Program-made: the position numbers and the translations under genes | In this document: positions 8,210-17,464 of the stretch, piece by piece | Layout: every line of letters starts with the position of its first letter | Numbering within the stretch: position 1 is the first letter of the stretch | Notes under the pieces: generated by a model | What the model was told of the DNA's origin: nothing | The model's input: the letters and a program-made list of their open reading frames with translations, nothing else | Database searches by the model: none | Origin: Bacteroidota bacterium | GTDB lineage: Bacteria > Bacteroidota > Bacteroidia > UKL13-3 | DNA length: 64,000 bases | Direction: 5' to 3' | Assembly: GCA_013298895.1 (NCBI GenBank) | Contig: JAAFJM010000011.1 | Span: forward strand, 28,784-92,783

Positions 8210-9457
8210 TTAAAAAGTTTCATAAACAACCAATCCTGTTCTAATTTTAGGTTCAATCCAAGTTGATTTTGGTGGCATTATCAAGTTTTCATCGGCTATT
8301 TGTTTTACCTCTGATATACTTGTAGGATATAACGTAATTGCTAAATCAAAATCGCCACTATCAACAGCATTTTGTATAGTCAACAAACCTCTACTTCCGT
8401 CAATAAAACTCAAACGTTTATCTGTTTTACTATCTGTTATTTTGAAGATTTTTCTTAATATGAATTCTTCAACAATACTCACATCTAAGTTAGCTAAAGT
8501 ACCCTTTAACTCAAGTTCAAATTCAGGTTTAAGTGTAAGTACATAAGCATCATTGTTTAAATATATACCAAATTCACGTTTTATTAATGGCTGAACAGGC
8601 ACATGCCCACTGGGTATAACATTAAAATACATTCCAATTCTATCCATAAAATCAGCACTATTAACTATCGCCTCATCTTTTACCAAACGATGGTATTCGA
8701 AAATATGTAGTTTATTAAATGGAATTAAACAAACTGGAAAAAAGTTGAAAAGTTCTTGACCAGTGTAATTTGGAGTTTTTTTACGCATAATTTGGCAGTA
8801 TGTGGCACAACCAGCGCTGCGATGATGTCCATCTGCAATATACAAATGGCTTACAGATTCAAAAGCCTGTTCTATTTTTTCTATATCTGATTTATTATGA
8901 ATAGGCCAAAGATTATGTTTTAATTGATCTTGACTAATAAAATTATACTCAGGTGAATTGTTTATAATTGTTCTATTTATTACTTCATCAATATCATTAT
9001 GATCAGGATATGTTAACAAAACTGGATTCCCAAGTCCACTAAAAAACTCAATGTGCTCAGCCAATTCATTTTGTTTTTCTGTTAGCGTATTTTCATGCTT
9101 TAGTATTAAATTATTATTGTAATCATCAACCGATGCAGAGGCAATAAGAGAGGTATAAGCAACACTACCTTTTATTAGTCTGTATATGTAAAAAAGAGGT
9201 TCCTCATCTTTTATTAAAACCTTTTCAGTTTTAAATTTATTTAAATATTCAAGTCCTAAAGGAAAATGTTTTTCAGGATTTTTCTTTTCACCTTTAAAAT
9301 GTAAATATGGCTTTACCACATGCAAATAACTGTATGGATTACGCATAATTTCATGCGTTGAAAGCTCACGTAGTGTACTGTCATAACTTGGAGCTGACAC
9401 TTGTGCTGCCTTATCTTTGGCAGGGCGCAATGCCGCAAAAGGTTTAATTATGGTCAT
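8210..9457 (-). CDS. DUF1015 family protein
   Basis: The 415-residue soluble protein matches DUF1015 along its length. It has an N-terminal IIKPFAALRP opening, SAPSYD near residue 21, the central PLFYIYRL strand, and the hallmark YIADGHHRSAG at about 206-216. The family is widespread in bacteria and archaea and has a ParB/SbnI-like relation; in many genomes it lies near serine biosynthesis genes (serC, serA), but not here. The catalytic activity of this member is not known to me. It stands alone on the minus strand, divergent from the SulP transporter, and its upstream gap contains a short TTGATAG-type repeat. Confidence 0.88.
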   Translation of the reverse strand: MTIIKPFAALRPAKDKAAQVSAPSYDSTLRELSTHEIMRNPYSYLHVVKPYLHFKGEKKNPEKHFPLGLEYLNKFKTEKVLIKDEEPLFYIYRLIKGSVAYTSLIASASVDDYNNNLILKHENTLTEKQNELAEHIEFFSGLGNPVLLTYPDHNDIDEVINRTIINNSPEYNFISQDQLKHNLWPIHNKSDIEKIEQAFESVSHLYIADGHHRSAGCATYCQIMRKKTPNYTGQELFNFFPVCLIPFNKLHIFEYHRLVKDEAIVNSADFMDRIGMYFNVIPSGHVPVQPLIKREFGIYLNNDAYVLTLKPEFELELKGTLANLDVSIVEEFILRKIFKITDSKTDKRLSFIDGSRGLLTIQNAVDSGDFDLAITLYPTSISEVKQIADENLIMPPKSTWIEPKIRTGLVVYETF

Positions 9458-9490
9458 AATTTAATTTTGGTATTGCAATGATATATTTTT

Positions 9491-9526
9491 TGTTGATAGA
9501 AGATGTTTGATAGTTGTCAGTTGTGA
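9491..9526. repeat. short TTGATAG-type degenerate repeat
   Basis: Three imperfect copies of a TTGATAG/TTGTCAG-like heptad follow one another here. The same flavour of sequence (TTGATAGCTGATAGTTGACAG) occurs at 29031-29064. No coding function is apparent. Confidence 0.45.
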
Positions 9527-9690
9527 GAATAAATTTGAATTTTTACAAAAATTTAAGCAAGTTATAAGTCAAATAAATTGGAAATTGAAAAAACAAGTTA
9601 AAAAAAAATTTATTGAAATTCAATTTTAGTGAAAATTCTTTTAAGTTACGTTTTACTAACATATATTTGAGAAATTTAACTACTCACTCC

Positions 9691-11226
9691 ATGTTTAAAA
9701 AAGATAATTTATCATCTGACTTATCTGCTTCAATTGTCGTTTTTTTTGTGGCTTTGCCATTGTGTTTAGGTATTTCATTAGCCTCAGGTGCTCCATTGGT
9801 TTCTGGTCTTATTGCAGGTATTTGTGGAGGAATAATTGTAGGTTTTTTTAGTGGCTCGCACACTAGTGTGAGTGGTCCTGCGGCTGGTTTAACAGTAATA
9901 GTTTTAGCATCTATTCAACAATTAGGTGGCTTCGATATTTTTTTAACAGCACTACTTTTAGCAGGTATTATGCAACTTATTTTAGGTTTTATAGGAGCCG
10001 GTATTATAGGGAATTTTGTGCCATCAGCTGTTATTAAAGGTATGTTGGCTGCCATTGGTATTATTTTGATTTTTAAACAATTACCTCATGCTGTTGGTTA
10101 CGATATTGATTTTGAAGGTGATGAATCGTTTGATCAATTAGATCATCAAAATACTTTTACCGAGTTATTAAATGTTTTTAGTAGGTTTACCACAACAGCA
10201 GTTTTAACAAGTTTGGTAACTTTTGCCGTATTGTTTTTTGGTGAAAATGATAAAATTAGAAAATATAGTTTTTTTAAAGCAGTTCCAGTTTCGCTTTTGG
10301 CTGTAATTATTGGCACATTATTTAGTATTCTATTAGGAATAGTTTCGCCCAATATGGCTTTGGCTAGTGAACATTTAGTACAAATACCTTCTTTATTGAA
10401 TAAAGAAAATTTTCATTTTCCCGATTTTTCAAAAATTGCTGAAATTGGAGTAATAATAGTAGCAATAAAAATAGCCCTAGTGGCTAGTTTAGAAACACTA
10501 CTTAGCATTGAAGCTACTGATAAATTAGACGAACAAAAACGATTAACCCCAACCAGTAAAGAGTTAATTGCCCAAGGTGTTGGAAATACAGTTTCTGCAT
10601 TAATTGGTGGATTGCCTATTACTGCGGTAATAGTACGAAGTAGTGCCAATATTGTGGCAGGTGCAAAATCAAAAATGTCTGCAATTTTTCATGGTATTAT
10701 GTTACTAATTAGTGTTTTGTTTTTAACTGCTGTAATGAATAAAATTCCATTATCTAGTTTAGCTATATTATTACTTTTTGTGGGTTATAAGCTAACTAAG
10801 CCTGAATTGTATAAAGAATTGTATAAAAATGGTTTAGACCAATTTTTACCATTTATAATTACTGTTTTAGCCATTGTTTTTACCGATCTGTTAAAGGGAG
10901 TTGCTATTGGTTTATTGGTTTCGGTTTATTTTATTATAAAAAATAGTTACAAACGCTCTGTTTCACTAACAAGTGATGATGGTAATTATTTAATTCGGTT
11001 GAAAGGAAATGTATCGTTTTTAAACAAAGCAGTTTTACGTAATCATTTCGAAAAAATGCCCAATGGTGCATTTGTTATTATTGATGGTGCAAGTGCTTTA
11101 TTTGTAGATAAAGATATCATTGAAATAATTGAAGAGTTTATATTAATGGCTCCATTTAAAAACATTACAGTTGATAAAAAAATATCGACTTCAAGTCCCA
11201 ATCCATATTTTAAAAAACTAAATTAA
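9691..11226 (+). CDS. SulP-family anion transporter, likely bicarbonate
   Basis: From the ATG at 9691 the protein has 511 residues; the frame extends upstream to a TTG (9613), but that extension is hydrophilic and unlike the family. The start [35 protein letters not shown] is the classic SulP first membrane segment, followed by [15 protein letters not shown]. About 10-12 membrane spans are visible. A reduced STAS-like tail follows (about 435-505, [14 protein letters not shown]...VIIDGAS). The carbonic anhydrase gene begins one base after the stop. That coupling, known for BicA-type and SulP-CA systems, argues for bicarbonate or linked anion exchange at the inner membrane rather than sulfate uptake. 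Confidence 0.92.
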   Translation: MFKKDNLSSDLSASIVVFFVALPLCLGISLASGAPLVSGLIAGICGGIIVGFFSGSHTSVSGPAAGLTVIVLASIQQLGGFDIFLTALLLAGIMQLILGFIGAGIIGNFVPSAVIKGMLAAIGIILIFKQLPHAVGYDIDFEGDESFDQLDHQNTFTELLNVFSRFTTTAVLTSLVTFAVLFFGENDKIRKYSFFKAVPVSLLAVIIGTLFSILLGIVSPNMALASEHLVQIPSLLNKENFHFPDFSKIAEIGVIIVAIKIALVASLETLLSIEATDKLDEQKRLTPTSKELIAQGVGNTVSALIGGLPITAVIVRSSANIVAGAKSKMSAIFHGIMLLISVLFLTAVMNKIPLSSLAILLLFVGYKLTKPELYKELYKNGLDQFLPFIITVLAIVFTDLLKGVAIGLLVSVYFIIKNSYKRSVSLTSDDGNYLIRLKGNVSFLNKAVLRNHFEKMPNGAFVIIDGASALFVDKDIIEIIEEFILMAPFKNITVDKKISTSSPNPYFKKLN

Positions 11227-11227
11227 C

Positions 11228-11875
11228 ATGAACGAATACGAAAAACTTCTTTTACAAAACAAATCATGGGTGAGCGATAAACTCGATTTAGACAAAGATT
11301 ATTTTAATAATTTAGCTGATATTCAAAAACCCGAGTTTTTATGGATTGGTTGCTCCGATAGTAGGGTACCTGCAAACGAAATTACCAATACTGAACCCGG
11401 AGAAATTTTTGTACATAGAAACATTGCCAACTTGGTGGTAAATACCGATTTAAATATGTTAAGTGTACTGAAATATGCTGTAGAAGTTTTAAAAGTAAAA
11501 CATATTATAGTTTGCGGACACTATGGTTGTGGAGGAGTTAAAGCTGCAGCTACTAACCATCATTATGGTATGTTAAATAAATGGTTACGAAACATCAAAG
11601 ATGTATACCGCCTACATAACGATGAATTAAGTAAAATTACCGATGAAGAGCAAAAAACAGATGCCTTGGTAGAATTTAATATCATTGAACAAGTAAATAA
11701 TTTAGCCAAAACATCCATAATTCAAAAAGCTTGGAAAAAAAATGAGTTTCCTATTTTGCATGGCTGTGTTTATGGTTTAAAAAATGGTATTTTAAAAGAT
11801 TTAATAAAATACGATAGGAGTACAGCCATGGATGATTTATATAAATTTGATTTTGAGGATGGTTTAGAAGATTAG
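11228..11875 (+). CDS. beta-class carbonic anhydrase
   Basis: The protein has 215 residues, normal for bacterial beta-CAs. The zinc ligands are C42, H98 and C101, in [11 protein letters not shown] and [10 protein letters not shown]44 and R46 form the catalytic dyad. The substrate-tunnel segment [13 protein letters not shown] is also present. It interconverts CO2 and bicarbonate in the cytoplasm. It is translationally coupled to the SulP transporter upstream with one intervening base, so hydration of CO2 is likely tied to anion transport, either carbon supply for carboxylases or pH balance. Confidence 0.95.
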   Translation: MNEYEKLLLQNKSWVSDKLDLDKDYFNNLADIQKPEFLWIGCSDSRVPANEITNTEPGEIFVHRNIANLVVNTDLNMLSVLKYAVEVLKVKHIIVCGHYGCGGVKAAATNHHYGMLNKWLRNIKDVYRLHNDELSKITDEEQKTDALVEFNIIEQVNNLAKTSIIQKAWKKNEFPILHGCVYGLKNGILKDLIKYDRSTAMDDLYKFDFEDGLED

Positions 11876-11920
11876 TACCTTCTGTTTTAAACCTTTTGTT
11901 AGTTTTCTTATCTGCTTTTC

Positions 11921-13234
11921 ATGAATAAAAAATTACTTTTTCTTTTATTAGTTACGATTAGTATAAACAAGGCATTAACTGCACAAAGTTTATATTTTCC
12001 ACCTGTAAGTAATTCAGCCAATTGGGATACTATTTCGCCTGAATCTTTGGGTTGGTGTGTATCAAATATTGATTCTCTTTATGGTTTTTTAGAACAGCAA
12101 AACTCAAAAGCTTTTATAGTATTAAAAGATGGGAAAATTGCTTTAGAAAAATATTTTGGAACTTTTACCAAAGATAGTATTTGGTATTGGGCTTCGGCAG
12201 GCAAATCGTTAACATCATTTTTAATAGCTAAAGCGCAAGAAGAAGGTTATTTAAAAATTACAGATCCCAGTTCCAAATATTTGGGAGTAGGCTGGACAGA
12301 TTGCACTTTTCAACAAGAAAATAAAATCAGTATTTTGAACCAAATAACCATGACAACAGGCTTGGATGATGGTGTAATCGATAATCATTGTACTGATAAA
12401 AGTTGTTTGGTTTTTAAAGCAAATGCTGGTACTAGATGGGCTTATCATAATGCGCCATATACCTTATTAGAAAAAGTAATAACTACTGCTACTAATAAAC
12501 CAATTAATACTTATACTGCATCCAAACTTTCGCTAAAAACAGGTATAAATGGTGCTTGGTTAACAACTGGTTACGATAATGTATTTTACAGTAAACTACG
12601 CAATATGGCAAGGTTTGGTTTGTTGTTTCAAAATAATTGTATTTGGAACGGAGAGGCTTTACTTAACGATACCAATTACATCAGTCAAATGACCAATTCA
12701 TCGCAAAATATCAATCCTGCCTATGGTTATTTATGGTGGCTAAATGGAAAATCATCGTTTATGATTCCAACTTTACAAACTTCATTTCCAGGTTCATTAG
12801 CGCCTCAAGCTCCTGATGATATGTTTGCTGCTATTGGTAAAAACGGGCAGATAATAAGTGTATCAAAAAGTAAAGGTTTAGTGGTGGTAAGAATGGGCGA
12901 TGCGCCTGGAAATTTTGGCGAAGTACCAACTGTATTTTTAAACCAAATGTGGCAAAAATTGAATGCAGTAATTTGCAATAAAACTAATTTACAAAGCCTT
13001 GAAAATGATATGGATGAAATAAATGTATTTCCAAATCCAGTGAATAATCATTTAAATATTTCCGGTTTAAAAAATTTAGCATTTTCAATTGAAATTTATA
13101 ACGCCATTGGACAAGTCACAAAAACTGGAAATAATTTAAATGTAATTGATATTTCTAATTTAACTAATGGACTATACTTCTTAATAATAACTATAGAAAA
13201 TAAATCAAAAGTCCTCCGATTTTCGAAAAATTAG
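11921..13234 (+). CDS. secreted serine hydrolase (class C beta-lactamase fold) with T9SS sorting tail
   Basis: The 437-residue protein has a signal peptide (about 1-21, ending ALTAQ). The hydrolase domain carries the SxxK motif S92-A-G-K95, the YxN motif Y175-H-N177 and a K307-N-G309 third box, so the penicillin-binding-protein/class C fold appears catalytically complete. The last 75 residues (VFPNPVNNHLNISGL, GLYFLIITI, FSKN) are a T9SS type A sorting domain, implying surface display or release. Members of this family include esterases, D-amino-acid peptidases and EstB-like enzymes; antibiotic resistance should not be assumed. It lies 45 bases after the carbonic anhydrase and may read through from it. 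Confidence 0.9.
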   Translation: MNKKLLFLLLVTISINKALTAQSLYFPPVSNSANWDTISPESLGWCVSNIDSLYGFLEQQNSKAFIVLKDGKIALEKYFGTFTKDSIWYWASAGKSLTSFLIAKAQEEGYLKITDPSSKYLGVGWTDCTFQQENKISILNQITMTTGLDDGVIDNHCTDKSCLVFKANAGTRWAYHNAPYTLLEKVITTATNKPINTYTASKLSLKTGINGAWLTTGYDNVFYSKLRNMARFGLLFQNNCIWNGEALLNDTNYISQMTNSSQNINPAYGYLWWLNGKSSFMIPTLQTSFPGSLAPQAPDDMFAAIGKNGQIISVSKSKGLVVVRMGDAPGNFGEVPTVFLNQMWQKLNAVICNKTNLQSLENDMDEINVFPNPVNNHLNISGLKNLAFSIEIYNAIGQVTKTGNNLNVIDISNLTNGLYFLIITIENKSKVLRFSKN

Positions 13235-13674
13235 TTAATTGTTTACTTGCTTAAAATTTTTCAAAATAATCAACATGCACATTTTTCAAGTTCGGGATTA
13301 AAGTGTTTTGATTTAAATCAAAAATTAAATTTGAGTTACAAATTAAAAAATTATAAACCACAAAAATTCGGGAAACTTTATCATTTTGAAACAATAAAAA
13401 ATGAAAAATAAATTTGGTTGAATTTGTTTTTTAGTAATTGAGATTTTGAGATATAAATTCAGTATCAAAATTCAAAAAGGATTAATCTATTAGATTGAAT
13501 CTCATTTAGAATCAATAAAATAGCTAAATTACCCAAAATAATAAACTCAGATCATCTAAATATTTTTTTATTCAATTTTTTGTTTGTTAATACATTAACA
13601 TTCTGTTTTGTTGTGATTGTATACATATAAAAAAATTACAAGGTTGTACTGTTAATACTTACATTTGCACCCGA
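13235..13674. other. 440-base AT-rich intergenic region
   Basis: I find no open reading frame with coding character, no RNA gene and no convincing hairpin terminator after the hydrolase gene. The only supported element is the promoter-like sequence at its right end, directly before the dehydrogenase start. Confidence 0.6.
13660..13667 (+). promoter_or_regulatory. -7 promoter element, near-leaderless start
   Basis: TACATTTG is a full match to TAnnTTTG and ends only 7 bases before the ATG at 13675. Transcription starting the usual few bases downstream would give an mRNA with almost no 5' leader. I see no well-placed TTTG at -33. Confidence 0.5.
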
Positions 13675-14874
13675 ATGAAAACAATTGGAATTATTCGCGA
13701 GGGCAAACAACCTGCCGATTTGCGCACTCCCCTTACTCCTGCTCAATGTGTGGAATTAATGCAAAACTTTCCTGGTACTAAGGTAATAGTTCAACCATCA
13801 AACGAAAGATGCTTTACCAACGAAGCTTACAGCAATTTAGGCATTGAACTAAACGAAGATTTAAGTAGTTGTGATATTTTATTAGGTGTTAAAGAGGTAC
13901 CAACTACTCAATTAATACCCAATAAAACCTATTTATTCTTTTCGCATACCATTAAAAAACAACCGCATAACCGTAATTTATTGCGCCATATTTTAGCCAA
14001 TAATATTACCATGGTTGATTACGAAACATTGGTATGGGATGCAGGAAATCGTATTATTGGTTTTGGCCGTTTTGCAGGATTGGTAGGAGCCCATTATGCA
14101 TTTATGATGTGGGGAAAAAAATATGGTTTTTATAGCCTAAAACCTGCTCACGAATGTACCGATTTTGCTGATATGCTCTCACAATACAAAGATTTACAGC
14201 TTTCGCCAATGAAAATTGTTTTATGTGGCGATGGCAGAGTAGCTCACGGTTGTTTGGAGTTATTGCGCAAGCTAAAAATTAGCCAAGTAAGTCAAGAAGA
14301 ATTTATAGAAAACGATTATAATAAACCTGTATATGTGCATTTGCGTAGCGAAGATTATTATACACGCAAAGATGGAAAAGAATGGGATAAAGCTGATTTT
14401 TATAAACATCCAGAAGATTATGTTAGCTCGTTTCAACCCTATTACCAAAGAGCTGACATTATGCTAAATGGCATATTTTGGAAACAAGGTATTCCGCCAT
14501 TTTTTACCCACGAAGAAATGAAAAGCAGTAATTTTAGAATAAAAATTATCAGCGATATTACTTGCGATATTCCGGGTCCATTGCCATCTACTGTAAAAAG
14601 TACCACCATTGAAAATCCTTTTTATGGCTACAATACATTTTTAGAAAAAGAAGTAGATGCTTTTTTACCCAATTCAATTGATGTGCAAGCAGTTGGTAAT
14701 TTACCTTGCGAGCTTCCTATTGATGCCTCTACCGAGTTTGGCCAACTATTAATAAGACATGTTTTGCCTTATTTGTTGGTGGAAGATAATGAGCAAATAA
14801 TCAAAAACGCAACCATTGCTACCAATGGAAATCTAACAGAAAAGTATAGTTATTTGAGTGATTATGTTTCTTAG
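13675..14874 (+). CDS. saccharopine dehydrogenase / alanine dehydrogenase-like NAD-dependent oxidoreductase
   Basis: The protein has 399 residues. The N-terminal AlaDH/PNT-type domain (IGIIREGKQPADLRTPLTP) is followed by a Rossmann segment with KIVLCGDGRVAHG at about 177-189. Two residues match the catalytic pair of lysine-forming saccharopine dehydrogenase: K73 in GVKEVP and H91 in FFSHTIK. Conserved R18-TPLTP and the GFGRFAG-AH segment also fit that family. The likely reaction is NAD-dependent oxidative deamination or cleavage of saccharopine or a related amino acid, in the cytoplasm. No partner of lysine metabolism is nearby. The alternative is alanine dehydrogenase; the shorter length and the K/H context favour the saccharopine branch. 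Confidence 0.8.
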   Translation: MKTIGIIREGKQPADLRTPLTPAQCVELMQNFPGTKVIVQPSNERCFTNEAYSNLGIELNEDLSSCDILLGVKEVPTTQLIPNKTYLFFSHTIKKQPHNRNLLRHILANNITMVDYETLVWDAGNRIIGFGRFAGLVGAHYAFMMWGKKYGFYSLKPAHECTDFADMLSQYKDLQLSPMKIVLCGDGRVAHGCLELLRKLKISQVSQEEFIENDYNKPVYVHLRSEDYYTRKDGKEWDKADFYKHPEDYVSSFQPYYQRADIMLNGIFWKQGIPPFFTHEEMKSSNFRIKIISDITCDIPGPLPSTVKSTTIENPFYGYNTFLEKEVDAFLPNSIDVQAVGNLPCELPIDASTEFGQLLIRHVLPYLLVEDNEQIIKNATIATNGNLTEKYSYLSDYVS

Positions 14875-14974
14875 GCTGGAGGCTGGCTACTGGCCACTGG
14901 CTGCTGGCTGCTGGCTTTTTTTAAGTTTAATAATTCGAAAACAATTTAATAATTTATCAGTCTGGTAATTAAAC

Positions 14975-14990
14975 TCCCGATTTATCAGGA
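14975..14990. repeat. short hairpin, TCCYGATTTATCRGGA type (copy 1)
   Basis: TCCCGATTTATCAGGA forms a seven-position stem with a TT loop and one C/A mismatch. A second copy lies at 15139-15154 with a G/T pair at that position. Confidence 0.5.
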
Positions 14991-15070
14991 CAACAATTAA
15001 TTTAACAATTTAACAATTCAACAATTTAATCACGCATGGAGTGAAAACAATTTAACAGTTTAACAAATAT

Positions 15071-15091
15071 CCACAGGCTGAAGCCTTGTGG
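15071..15091. repeat. REP-like hairpin related to the array at 29.1-29.4 kb
   Basis: Outer stem CCACA/TGTGG and inner stem GGCT/AGCC enclose a two-base loop, with a single unpaired base between the stems. Read on the minus strand it has the same layout as the four hairpins at 29129-29422, but with a different, still fully paired, outer stem. Confidence 0.6.
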
Positions 15092-15138
15092 CAATTGAAA
15101 AATTAATTTTAAATAGGCAAACAATTCAATCGTTTAAC

Positions 15139-15154
15139 TCCTGATTTATCGGGA
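15139..15154. repeat. short hairpin, TCCYGATTTATCRGGA type (copy 2)
   Basis: TCCTGATTTATCGGGA repeats the hairpin at 14975-14990 with changes only at the mismatch position (now G/T). Both are followed by ACA. Confidence 0.5.
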
Positions 15155-15216
15155 CATCAGTTCAACAATTTAACAATTCAACAGTTTAACAATTAAATAG
15201 TTAAGCATTACAACAC

Positions 15217-17091
15217 ATGGCAAGAAGAGGATTTAATAGCAATACAGAACAACAAGCAGAGGTAGAAAAAGTAAAGGTTTCGAAGGAAAGTTTAAAGGAG
15301 GCTTTGGTACTTTTTAAATACATAAAGCCTTACCAAGGTAAATTTATTTTTGGTTTGGTGTTTATTGCGTTATCAGCTATTTCAACTTTAGCATTTCCAG
15401 TTTTATTGGGTAAAATGATTGATGCGGCATCGCCTGACGCTAGCAGTGCTTTGCCAACTACTGCCAACAATCCTATACAAAACCAATTTGACTTTGATTT
15501 AAAAAACTTACATTTAGGTTTAAATACCGTATTACTGTTAATTTTTATACAGTTAGGGTTACAAACATTGTTTTCGTTTATGCGCATTTATTTGTTTACC
15601 GAAGTAGGCGAAAAATCGTTAGCCAACATGCGTAAAGATTTATATTCAAAGCTGTTAACCATGCCCATGAGTTTTTATACTGAACAACGAGTGGGTGAGT
15701 TAAGTAGTCGAATTTCTTCCGATTTATCGCAAATTCAAGATGCCATTTCCTTAACTTTAGCTGAGTTTTTACGTGGTTTATTTACTTTGACAGTTGGCCT
15801 TTCAGTTATATTTCTCATTTCAACCAAATTAGCTTTAACAATGTTGGGTGTGGTTCCAATCATTGCCATTTTAGCAGTGGTATTTGGAATGCGTATTAGA
15901 AAAATGTCACGCAAGGCTCAAGATCAATTGGCCGAAAGTGGAACCATAGTAAACGAAACTTTTCAAGGTATTGCCATAGTGAAAGCATTTAGCAGCGAAG
16001 CCAACGAAATTAAACGTTATACCAAAAGTATTTTTGGTGTAGTTGATACAGCCATTTCTAATGCTCGTTACCGTGGGGCTTTTGTGTCTTTCATGATATT
16101 TAGTGTGTTTGGAACCATTGCATTTGTAATGTGGGTTGGTGCCAATATGATAAAAACAGGAACTTTAACCATTGGCGATTTAACCATGTTTGTAATTATT
16201 TCAGGGTTTGTGGGTGGCACTTTTGCGGGCTTTGCCGATATGTTTAGTCAGTTACAAAAAACTTTAGGTGCTACGCAACGCGTACGCGAAATGTTAAGAG
16301 ATAAAGGCGAAGACGTAGATTTAATAGAAACACCTTTAAACGAAAAATATAAAATAGCTGGGGAAGTAAGGTTTGAAAATGTAGCTTTTGCTTATCCTGG
16401 AAGAACCGAAATAACTGTATTGAATAATATAAGTTTAACAGCTACCAAAGGCCAACAAATAGCGCTTGTAGGTCCTAGTGGTGCAGGTAAAAGTACAATT
16501 GCCAGTTTGTTATTGCAATTTTATCATACCATTCAAGGTAATATATTTTACGATGATAAAAATGTAAACGATATTCCTTTGAGTCAGTTGCGTAAACAAT
16601 TGGCTTATGTACCGCAAGATGTAATGCTTTTTGGCGGAACTTTATTTGAAAATATTGCCTATGGCAATCCAAATGCAACAGAACAAGAAGTAATAGATGC
16701 AGCTAAAAAAGCAAACGCATTTGATTTTATAATGGCTTTTCCTGAAAAAATGGAAACCATAGTTGGTGAGCGAGGCATCAAACTTTCTGGTGGTCAGCGC
16801 CAACGAATTGCCATAGCAAGAGCCATTTTAAAAAACCCTGCTATTTTAATTTTAGATGAAGCTACCAGTGCGTTAGATAGTGAAAGCGAAAGTTTGGTTC
16901 AAGAAGCATTAGATAACTTAATGCAAAATAGAACCACTTTTGTTATTGCACATAGACTTTCTACCATTAGAAAAGCCGATAAAATTATAGTTATTGATAA
17001 AGGAACGTTAGCCGAACAAGGAACCCACTTAGAATTAATTAACAAGGAAAACGGTATTTATAAAAAACTGGTTGATTTGCAAGTGGAATAA
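15217..17091 (+). CDS. ABC exporter half-transporter (MsbA-like, fused membrane and ATPase domains)
   Basis: The 624-residue protein has a six-span type IV exporter membrane domain (about 30-350) and a nucleotide-binding domain. Walker A is GPSGAGKST at 419-427, the signature LSGGQRQRIAIARA is at about 523-536, Walker B is ILILDEATSALD, and VIAHRLS is the switch histidine. It should act as a homodimer at the inner membrane, driving export or flipping of a lipid, peptide or drug; the substrate cannot be read from the sequence. An extra Asn/Pro/Thr-rich stretch (about 75-105) extends the first periplasmic loop. The gene is preceded by the repeat block and transcribed alone. Confidence 0.93.
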   Translation: MARRGFNSNTEQQAEVEKVKVSKESLKEALVLFKYIKPYQGKFIFGLVFIALSAISTLAFPVLLGKMIDAASPDASSALPTTANNPIQNQFDFDLKNLHLGLNTVLLLIFIQLGLQTLFSFMRIYLFTEVGEKSLANMRKDLYSKLLTMPMSFYTEQRVGELSSRISSDLSQIQDAISLTLAEFLRGLFTLTVGLSVIFLISTKLALTMLGVVPIIAILAVVFGMRIRKMSRKAQDQLAESGTIVNETFQGIAIVKAFSSEANEIKRYTKSIFGVVDTAISNARYRGAFVSFMIFSVFGTIAFVMWVGANMIKTGTLTIGDLTMFVIISGFVGGTFAGFADMFSQLQKTLGATQRVREMLRDKGEDVDLIETPLNEKYKIAGEVRFENVAFAYPGRTEITVLNNISLTATKGQQIALVGPSGAGKSTIASLLLQFYHTIQGNIFYDDKNVNDIPLSQLRKQLAYVPQDVMLFGGTLFENIAYGNPNATEQEVIDAAKKANAFDFIMAFPEKMETIVGERGIKLSGGQRQRIAIARAILKNPAILILDEATSALDSESESLVQEALDNLMQNRTTFVIAHRLSTIRKADKIIVIDKGTLAEQGTHLELINKENGIYKKLVDLQVE

Positions 17092-17158
17092 TTGAAATTA
17101 ATTGAAATTTTTTCAATGTTTATTTTTGTATGATTTACATTCAATATTTATTTTACAA

Positions 17159-17374
17159 TTACCGAAAAAAATTAATAATTCTTAAAGACAAGCTTTTGAA
17201 AATTTTAAATGCCTTTTTAAACTCTACAATTAAAAACAACAATCCAGCAACAACTCCATAAAGAATTGGAAGATCTGAATTAAATGCGCTAGGCCTTGCC
17301 GCTATCAAAGGCAAAGTATTTGCAAATAATAAAAATAATAAAATTTTGTAAGGAGTACTTTTAAATAGGTTCAT
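17159..17374 (-). CDS. possible small membrane protein
   Basis: The 71-residue frame begins at an ATG and encodes two hydrophobic segments (about 8-26 and 36-52) joined by a short loop containing RPSAFNSD, then a basic tail KKAFKIFKSLSLRI. The positive-inside pattern and clean boundaries between genes make a real small membrane protein plausible, but I recognise no family. It may be chance in AT-rich DNA. Confidence 0.4.
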   Translation of the reverse strand: MNLFKSTPYKILLFLLFANTLPLIAARPSAFNSDLPILYGVVAGLLFLIVEFKKAFKIFKSLSLRIINFFR

Positions 17375-17464
17375 TGTCTTATAATTAATTGTTTAATAAC
17401 ATATCCATAAAACGCAATATTGGTATTTATTCATTGTAAAATTATAAAAAAAAGATGTTGTATC

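Larger units (their letters stand above)
14875..15216. repeat. 342-base intergenic block of drifting short repeats and hairpins
   Basis: The block starts with five or so copies of a CTGGCTG-like motif (14876-14917) ending in a T-run. Many variants of CAATTTAACAATT(C/T)AAC follow up to 15200. Three compact hairpins are embedded at 14975-14990, 15071-15091 and 15139-15154. No open reading frame has coding character. The CTGGCTG stretch lacks a complementary arm and is therefore not an ordinary terminator. Confidence 0.7.

Noticed and set aside
14876..14921. CTGGCTG-rich stretch followed by a T-run as a terminator
   Set aside because: The stretch lacks a complementary arm; it is a tandem repeat and cannot form the required stem.
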